Source of the DNA: Reinekea thalattae
Lineage (GTDB): Bacteria > Pseudomonadota > Gammaproteobacteria > Pseudomonadales > Natronospirillaceae
Reading direction: 5' to 3'
Length of the DNA: 64,000 nucleotides
Assembly: GCF_008041945.1 (NCBI RefSeq)
Contig: NZ_VKAD01000001.1
Coordinates: 2,108,001 to 2,172,000, forward strand
Shown here: positions 58,943-64,000 of the stretch, piece after piece
How the letters are laid out: each line of letters begins with the position of its first letter
How positions within the stretch are numbered: position 1 is the stretch's first letter
The notes under the pieces: generated by a model
The model's input: the letters and a program-made list of their open reading frames with translations, nothing else
What the model was told of the DNA's origin: nothing
Database searches by the model: none
Program-made: the position numbers and the translations under genes

Positions 58943-59686
58943 TTAGCTTTCTTTAGCAGCATCAATTGCGCGTTGAATGTCTTCTTGAGGGTAAGCGCCC
59001 TTGAGTATTTGGCCACCGACAACAAAAGCAGGCGTGCCGGTAATACCAAGCTGTTGGGCTAGGTATTTGGTTTCCTGTAGGTGTTTGGCGATATCGCCGT
59101 TAGAAAGTTCTTTCTCTACCTTAGCTCGATCCAAACCTACGCGCTCAACAACGGCCCAAGCATCATTTTCTGTGCGTACACTGCGGCTTTCAAGTAAGGC
59201 GCGATGAAACGCTTGGTATTTATCTGGGTAGGCTAGGTTTACTGCCAATGCGATATTTGACGCTTTAGCAGAGCCTTCCGATAAGATCGGCCATTCCTTG
59301 TAAACGACTTTTAAATCAGGATTATCCGCAATCAACTGCTGTAGCGTGCCATTGGCTCGCTTGCAATAACCGCAGTTGTAATCGAAAAACTCAACAATGG
59401 TTACACTGCCGTTTGGGTTTCCGCCAACAGGATCTATTGGGTTGTTCGTGAGCTGTGCCGTCATCTGCTTGAGTGATAGCGCCTCTTGTCGAGCTTGCTC
59501 TTCTTTTGCCTGGTTTTGTAGCTTGTAGATGGCTTCAGCGACAACTTCTGGGTTGTCGATAATGTATTGATGCACAATCTGCTCAATATCACTCTTTTCA
59601 AATTCTTCAGCTACTAGGGCTGTACTCGTGCTAGCCATAATGAGTGTGGCGAGGCTGATAGGTCGGAACAACTTAACTGCTTTCAT
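58943..59686 (-). CDS. Periplasmic DsbA-family thiol oxidoreductase (Com1/ScsC-like)
   Basis: 247 residues: signal peptide (about 1-26), a helical N-terminal stretch rich in Q and E, then a thioredoxin fold with FFDYNCGYCKRA (near 102-112) and cis-proline TGTPAF. The CGYC pair and N-terminal helix resemble Com1 and ScsC proteins more than classic DsbA (CPHC). It may oxidise, isomerise or protect protein thiols in the periplasm. It stands alone between plsC and udk. Confidence 0.87.
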   Translation of the reverse strand: MKAVKLFRPISLATLIMASTSTALVAEEFEKSDIEQIVHQYIIDNPEVVAEAIYKLQNQAKEEQARQEALSLKQMTAQLTNNPIDPVGGNPNGSVTIVEFFDYNCGYCKRANGTLQQLIADNPDLKVVYKEWPILSEGSAKASNIALAVNLAYPDKYQAFHRALLESRSVRTENDAWAVVERVGLDRAKVEKELSNGDIAKHLQETKYLAQQLGITGTPAFVVGGQILKGAYPQEDIQRAIDAAKES

Positions 59687-59825
59687 GAGATCTCCGGTGT
59701 TAGGCTCTGCGCTTAGAGGGCTTGATCATACATAAGTTCCTGCGATTAAAAATATCATCAGGCGGTATCCGTTGCTTAGAAGCTGTAAATTTGTAATTTT
59801 GTAACAAAAATGGCCAAAAGGTGGA

Positions 59826-60458
59826 TTAGTTGAGCATCTGCTGAATTCGGGCTTTCAGCATCTCAATGACGACTCGATTTTTACCGCCGCGAGGCACAAT
59901 GATGTCAGCGTATTGTTTCGAGGGTTGTACAAACTCCAAAAACATCGGTCGTACTGTCCGCTTGTATTGTTCCAGCACTGAATCCATGGTGCGGCCGCGC
60001 TCTTCTATATCGCGTTTAAGTCGTCTAAGTAGGCAAATATCTAAGTCAGTATCGATAAAGACTTTGGCATCTAGGCGTTGGCGGATTCGCTTGTCGTGCA
60101 GTAATAGGATGCCTTCGACGATGACGACTCGGCTAGGTTGCAAGTCGACGGTTTCTTTAGAGCGATTATGTTGCGTGTAGTCGTAGACCGGAACAGAGAT
60201 CTCTTGCTTGTTCTCGAGAGCTTGTAGGTGCTCGATTAACAGGTCGTGATCAAAGGCGTTTGGATGGTCGTAGTTGATCTGCTCGCGCTCTTCGAAGCTG
60301 ATGTCGCTGCGCTCTTTGTAATAGCTGTCCTCTTTGATGATCGATACAGCCTCTTCGCCTAATTCGTACTGCAGTTCGTAATGGATCGTTTTAGACAGTA
60401 GGCTTTTGCCAGATGCTGATGCACCCGCAATGCCGATAAAAAGAGGCTTTGTTTTCAT
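59826..60458 (-). CDS. udk: Uridine kinase
   Basis: 210 residues with P-loop [11 protein letters not shown] and FDHDLL, then [12 protein letters not shown]. It salvages uridine and cytidine to the monophosphates. The ATG at 60458 gives the normal length; the frame to 60545 adds an unsupported N-terminus. Divergent from pgk. Confidence 0.92.
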   Translation of the reverse strand: MKTKPLFIGIAGASASGKSLLSKTIHYELQYELGEEAVSIIKEDSYYKERSDISFEEREQINYDHPNAFDHDLLIEHLQALENKQEISVPVYDYTQHNRSKETVDLQPSRVVIVEGILLLHDKRIRQRLDAKVFIDTDLDICLLRRLKRDIEERGRTMDSVLEQYKRTVRPMFLEFVQPSKQYADIIVPRGGKNRVVIEMLKARIQQMLN

Positions 60459-60717
60459 AAAGGTACCAAGTAAAAATAAATTGAACGGTTTTCGACTGCG
60501 CACGAGCGAACGGGTTAATTTGTACCATAAAAATGGCACGACCATTGGTGGCGGGCTATTCTATTGTTTTTGGTGGGAATTGTCGCGACGAACTTCGCTG
60601 ATATTGATCAATCATAGTGTAATAAAATTACATATTGGCTGTTAATTACTGGTTGTGAAGATACAATAGAGGCTTAAATTTAATCCCACCTGAAAACAAT
60701 CTTTTAAAGGATCTCAC

Positions 60718-61878
60718 ATGTCTGTAATTAAGATGACTGATCTGGACTTGGCCGGTAAGCGTGTGTTTATCCGCGCCGACCTTAATGTTCCAGTTAAAGA
60801 TGGCAAAGTAACATCGGATGCGCGAATTCTCGCTTCTTTACCTACAATTCAACATTGCCTAGAAGCTGGCGCAAAAGTGATGGTTACCTCACACCTTGGT
60901 CGTCCTACCGAAGGTGAATACGCCGAAGAGTTTTCTTTGCAGCCCGTTGTTAACTACCTTAACGACGCCTTAGATTGTGATGTTAAATTAGCAAAAGATT
61001 ACTTAGACGGCATCGAACTGAACGCTGGTGAGTTGGTCGTACTAGAAAACGTTCGCTTCAATAAAGGCGAAAAGAAGAACGATGACGAGCTGTCTAAAAA
61101 ATACGCAGCATTGTGCGATATTTTTGTCATGGACGCCTTTGGTACTGCGCACCGCGCTCAGGCATCAACTCATGGTGTTGGTATGTTTGCCGATGTTGCT
61201 TGTGCTGGCCCGCTATTGGCGAATGAGCTTGAAGCACTTGCTAAAGCAATGGATAAGCCGGCTCGACCAATGGTCGCGATTGTCGGTGGTTCTAAGGTTT
61301 CAACCAAACTGACGGTATTGGAATCACTATCGAAAGTAGCTGATCAGCTTGTTGTTGGTGGTGGTATTGCGAATACCTTTATTGCAGCAGCAGGTCATAA
61401 CGTTGGTAAATCTCTGTATGAAGCCGATTTAGTCGGTACTGCGAAAAAGCTAATGGATGAGTGCGCGATTCCAGTTGCAACCGATGTTGCTTGTGCCAAA
61501 GCGTTTGATGAAAACGCAGCAGCAGAAATCAAAAAGGTCGAAGATGTTTCTGATGACGACATGATTTTTGACTTAGGCCCTGACTCAATCGCTGTTCTAG
61601 CCGATATTTTGAAAGACGCCAAGACCATTTTGTGGAACGGCCCAGTCGGCGTATTCGAATTTAAGAACTTTGAAGCCGGTACAGCAGGTATCTCTAAAGC
61701 GATCGCTGAATCAGAAGGTTTCTCAGTTGCTGGTGGTGGCGACACTCTAGCGGCTATTGATAAATTTGGCATTAAGGCTGATGTTTCTTACATCTCAACA
61801 GGTGGTGGTGCTTTCCTTGAATTTGTTGAAGGAAAAGTCTTACCAGCGGTTGCAATGTTGGAAGAGCGCGCCAAGTAA
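60718..61878 (+). CDS. pgk: Phosphoglycerate kinase
   Basis: 386 residues: [11 protein letters not shown] near 15, SHLGRPTEG near 60, and GGSKVSTKL near 195. C-terminal ATP part has [10 protein letters not shown] and GGGDTLAAI. It makes ATP from 1,3-bisphosphoglycerate in glycolysis. AAAGGATCT precedes the ATG. fba follows, as in the usual epd-pgk-fba order, but there is no epd before it. Confidence 0.98.
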   Translation: MSVIKMTDLDLAGKRVFIRADLNVPVKDGKVTSDARILASLPTIQHCLEAGAKVMVTSHLGRPTEGEYAEEFSLQPVVNYLNDALDCDVKLAKDYLDGIELNAGELVVLENVRFNKGEKKNDDELSKKYAALCDIFVMDAFGTAHRAQASTHGVGMFADVACAGPLLANELEALAKAMDKPARPMVAIVGGSKVSTKLTVLESLSKVADQLVVGGGIANTFIAAAGHNVGKSLYEADLVGTAKKLMDECAIPVATDVACAKAFDENAAAEIKKVEDVSDDDMIFDLGPDSIAVLADILKDAKTILWNGPVGVFEFKNFEAGTAGISKAIAESEGFSVAGGGDTLAAIDKFGIKADVSYISTGGGAFLEFVEGKVLPAVAMLEERAK

Positions 61879-61942
61879 TAGTAGAGGCCCTTTCGGAGAG
61901 TGAGGGCATTTATTCGCACGGCCAATGATTGGACTAACTGCT

Positions 61943-61990
61943 ATTTAGATAAGTCGATACTTAAATGAATCGGTACTTAGATAAATCAGT
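61943..61990. repeat. Three-copy 16-bp tandem repeat between pgk and fba
   Basis: Units ATTTAGATAAGTCGAT, ACTTAAATGAATCGGT and ACTTAGATAAATCAGT follow without spacers, 55 bp before the fba start. Confidence 0.75.
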
Positions 61991-62045
61991 AAGTAGCCTA
62001 AGCGCTGGCCGTTTCTCCTTACAAATAAAATAAAAGGTTGATCCC

Positions 62046-63122
62046 ATGACAAAAGTTCTAGATGTCGTAAAACCCGGTGTAGTTTCTGGAGACGATCTGC
62101 AAAAACTGCTTGAAGTCTGTAAATCTGAAGGCTTTGCCTTGCCCGCGGTAAACGTTGTTAATACCGATACAATTAATGCGGTTATGGAAGCAGCGGCTAA
62201 GGTTAATTCACCTGTTTTTATTCAGTTTTCTAATGGCGGTGCAGCGTTTCTTGCCGGTAAAGGTTTGAAGGGTGAAGGCCAAGAAAATCAAATTCGCGGC
62301 GCGGTTGCTGGTGCGAAATACGTGCATGCTATGGCCGAAGCCTACGGCATTCCGGTTATTCTGCACACAGACCACGCGGCCAAAAAATTACTGCCTTGGA
62401 TTGATGGCTTGCTTGACGCTGGTGAAGAGCACTTTGCTCAAACCGGTAAGCCTCTGTTCTCATCACATATGCTTGATCTATCCGAAGAGCCGTTAGAAGA
62501 GAATTTAGAGATCTGTGCAGAGTACTTAAAGCGCATGGATAAGCTGGGCATGACCATTGAAATTGAATTGGGCATTACTGGTGGTGAAGAAGACGGTGTC
62601 GACAACAGCGATGTTGATCAGGCTGACCTATACACCAAGCCTGAAGAAGTGGCGCGTGCTTATGAAGTTTTGAGTGCTATTTCTCCTCGTTTCACCATTG
62701 CTGCTTCATTCGGTAATGTTCACGGTGTTTATAAGCCGGGTAACGTTAAGTTGAAGCCAGCTATTCTGGACGCGTCGCAAAAATACTGTTCTGATAAATT
62801 TGGTTTACCAGAAAAAGGCTTAACCTTTGTGTTCCACGGTGGTTCAGGCTCAAGTGCTGACGAAATTGCTGAAGCGATCAGCTACGGTGTTGTAAAAATG
62901 AACATCGACACTGATACTCAGTGGGCAAATTGGAATGGTGTGTTGGATTATTACCAAGCGAATGAGGCCTATTTGCAAGGCCAGATTGGTAATCCAACCG
63001 GTGAAGATGCGCCAAACAAAAAGTATTACGACCCTCGTGCATGGTTGCGCAAAGCGCAAGAAAGCATGGTTACTCGATTAGAGCAGGCGTTTAGTGAGCT
63101 GAACGCTATAGATCGTAACTAA
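62046..63122 (+). CDS. fba: Class II fructose-bisphosphate aldolase
   Basis: 358 residues of the zinc class II A group, close to E. coli FbaA. Metal ligands and catalytic acid are in HTDHAAKK near 108, EIELGITGGEEDG near 173, and FHGGSGSS near 262. It makes fructose 1,6-bisphosphate or splits it. AAAAGG is upstream of the ATG. A strong terminator follows. Confidence 0.97.
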   Translation: MTKVLDVVKPGVVSGDDLQKLLEVCKSEGFALPAVNVVNTDTINAVMEAAAKVNSPVFIQFSNGGAAFLAGKGLKGEGQENQIRGAVAGAKYVHAMAEAYGIPVILHTDHAAKKLLPWIDGLLDAGEEHFAQTGKPLFSSHMLDLSEEPLEENLEICAEYLKRMDKLGMTIEIELGITGGEEDGVDNSDVDQADLYTKPEEVARAYEVLSAISPRFTIAASFGNVHGVYKPGNVKLKPAILDASQKYCSDKFGLPEKGLTFVFHGGSGSSADEIAEAISYGVVKMNIDTDTQWANWNGVLDYYQANEAYLQGQIGNPTGEDAPNKKYYDPRAWLRKAQESMVTRLEQAFSELNAIDRN

Positions 63123-63142
63123 TTGAACAGCCTTGTTCATTT

Positions 63143-63168
63143 AAAGCCGAGCAATGCTCGGCTTTTTT
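63143..63168 (+). terminator. Terminator of fba
   Basis: AAAGCCGAGC/GCTCGGCTTT with a three-base loop and T run. Confidence 0.93.
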
Positions 63169-63288
63169 GTGCCTGATAACTTTTGCTTAATAGAGGGCTT
63201 TAGCCACTAAAGTTTCATGTTCCAGTGGGATGGTTTAATCGAGGTGAAAGTGCGTTGAGTTTCATGCTCGAAAATGGCTCAATAATAG

Positions 63289-63323
63289 TGCTCGATATAA
63301 GTGCATTGCACGTAATGAGTGCA
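63289..63323. promoter_or_regulatory. Two NtrC-type sites upstream of glnK
   Basis: TGCTC-N7-GTGCA (63289-63305) and TGCAC-N7-GTGCA (63307-63323), 18 bp apart. The second is a perfect match to the NtrC consensus and the first has one change. They lie about 90-125 bp before the predicted start site, which is the usual enhancer place. Confidence 0.75.
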
Positions 63324-63385
63324 ATACTTAGACGTAAAAGCAGAGAAAATTGCACTAAGCTATTATTTTCCTTGGGTTTTTTTAG

Positions 63386-63402
63386 TTGGCATGTACTTCG
63401 CT
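63386..63402 (+). promoter_or_regulatory. Sigma-54 promoter of glnK-amtB
   Basis: TTGGCATGTACTTCGCT has GG and GC at the required 10-base spacing and matches most of the -24/-12 consensus. Transcription would start near 63413, giving a leader of about 180 bases. Confidence 0.7.
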
Positions 63403-63539
63403 TAAAAAGAAATATCGTTGTATTACAGGGCGTATTTGCGCTTTTTGAATGCATTGCCAATCATTTAGATGAAGTTGATTGGACGTTTTATATACCATAA
63501 ACAGAATTGAGTCAGAAAACAGCGCCTGTTGGTGGTTAA

Positions 63540-63932
<393 letters not shown>

Positions 63933-63958
63933 TTTAAGATTCCTAATCGGAGATTAAA

Positions 63959-64000
63959 ATGAACGAAGTATTTGAATTACAGTATGCGTTAGACACGTTT
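63959..64000 (+). CDS. amtB: Ammonium transporter AmtB, first 14 codons (3' end outside window)
   Basis: Starts MNEVFELQYALDTF, close to the normal AmtB N-terminus. It has CGGAG nine bases upstream of the ATG and follows glnK by 26 bases. The rest lies outside the window. Partner of GlnK in ammonium uptake. Confidence 0.85.
   Translation, partial: MNEVFELQYALDTF

Noticed and set aside
63225-63500. 91-codon open frame on the plus strand (and an 81-codon frame on the minus strand, 63215-63460) upstream of glnK
   Set aside because: Both run over two NtrC-type sites and a sigma-54 promoter, the composition is AT-rich, and no family is recognised. Control DNA explains the region better.

Overview
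The window reads as ordinary chromosome of a marine-type gammaproteobacterium of the Pseudomonadales/Oceanospirillales kind. The evidence is gene order. rho-trxA-hemB, ubiE-ubiJ-ubiB-hisE-tatABC, fau-6S RNA-zapA-TIGR02449-ygfB-pepP, rph-yicC/gmk-rpoZ-spoT and coaBC-dut-argB-slmA with radC-rpmB-rpmG are all arranged much as in Pseudomonas. HemB is of the zinc-free type, and a PII-AmtB operon starts at the right edge. The genus is not settled by the sequence. I see no rRNA, tRNA, insertion sequence, prophage or CRISPR array. The first and last genes (tkt, amtB) are cut by the window edges.

Layout. 1-2.8 kb: transketolase C-terminal part, a family-2-like glycosyltransferase and a small zinc-ribbon protein. 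3.0-7.9 kb: a BMP-type nucleoside ABC importer (lipoprotein, double ATPase, two permeases). 8.0-13.4 kb: a heterodimeric ABC exporter (MdlA/MdlB or BmrCD type) followed by a secreted sulfatase. Upstream is what looks like a ribosome-controlled attenuator: a 20-codon ORF, competing hairpins and a terminator. 13.4-16.8 kb: ahpF and ahpC, divergent from oxyR. 16.9-21 kb: a 52-codon small ORF, then rho, trxA and hemB on the minus strand. 20.1-26.8 kb: ubiquinone genes, hisE, a HIT protein, tatABC, aroE and a HopJ-family gene. 26.9-32.3 kb: UPF0178, a copper chaperone, a small membrane protein, fau, 6S RNA, zapA, TIGR02449, ygfB and pepP.

32.4-45 kb: oligopeptidase A, a heparanase-like (GH79) glycosidase, rph and yicC. 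An accessory block separates yicC from gmk: di-haem peroxidase, Fur-boxed metal ABC importer and MATE exporter. 45-57 kb: rpoZ, spoT, dsbB, an unknown lipoprotein, an ectoine-type aspartokinase without ectABC, a GGDEF protein with a broken active-site motif, slmA, argB, dut and coaBC. 56.5-64 kb: radC, rpmB-rpmG with a long structured leader, plsC, a DsbA-family protein, udk, pgk, fba, and glnK-amtB with two NtrC-type sites and a sigma-54 promoter.

Three things stand out beyond routine annotation. The first is the attenuator-like leader of the exporter-sulfatase operon (7978-8278). The second is a recurring pattern of short, degenerate tandem repeats (14-24 bp units, 2-4 copies, different at each locus) lying just upstream of gene starts at nine places. 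The third is the structured rpmB leader RNA with alternative pairings. All rest on reading by eye and need folding, comparative and transcript data.
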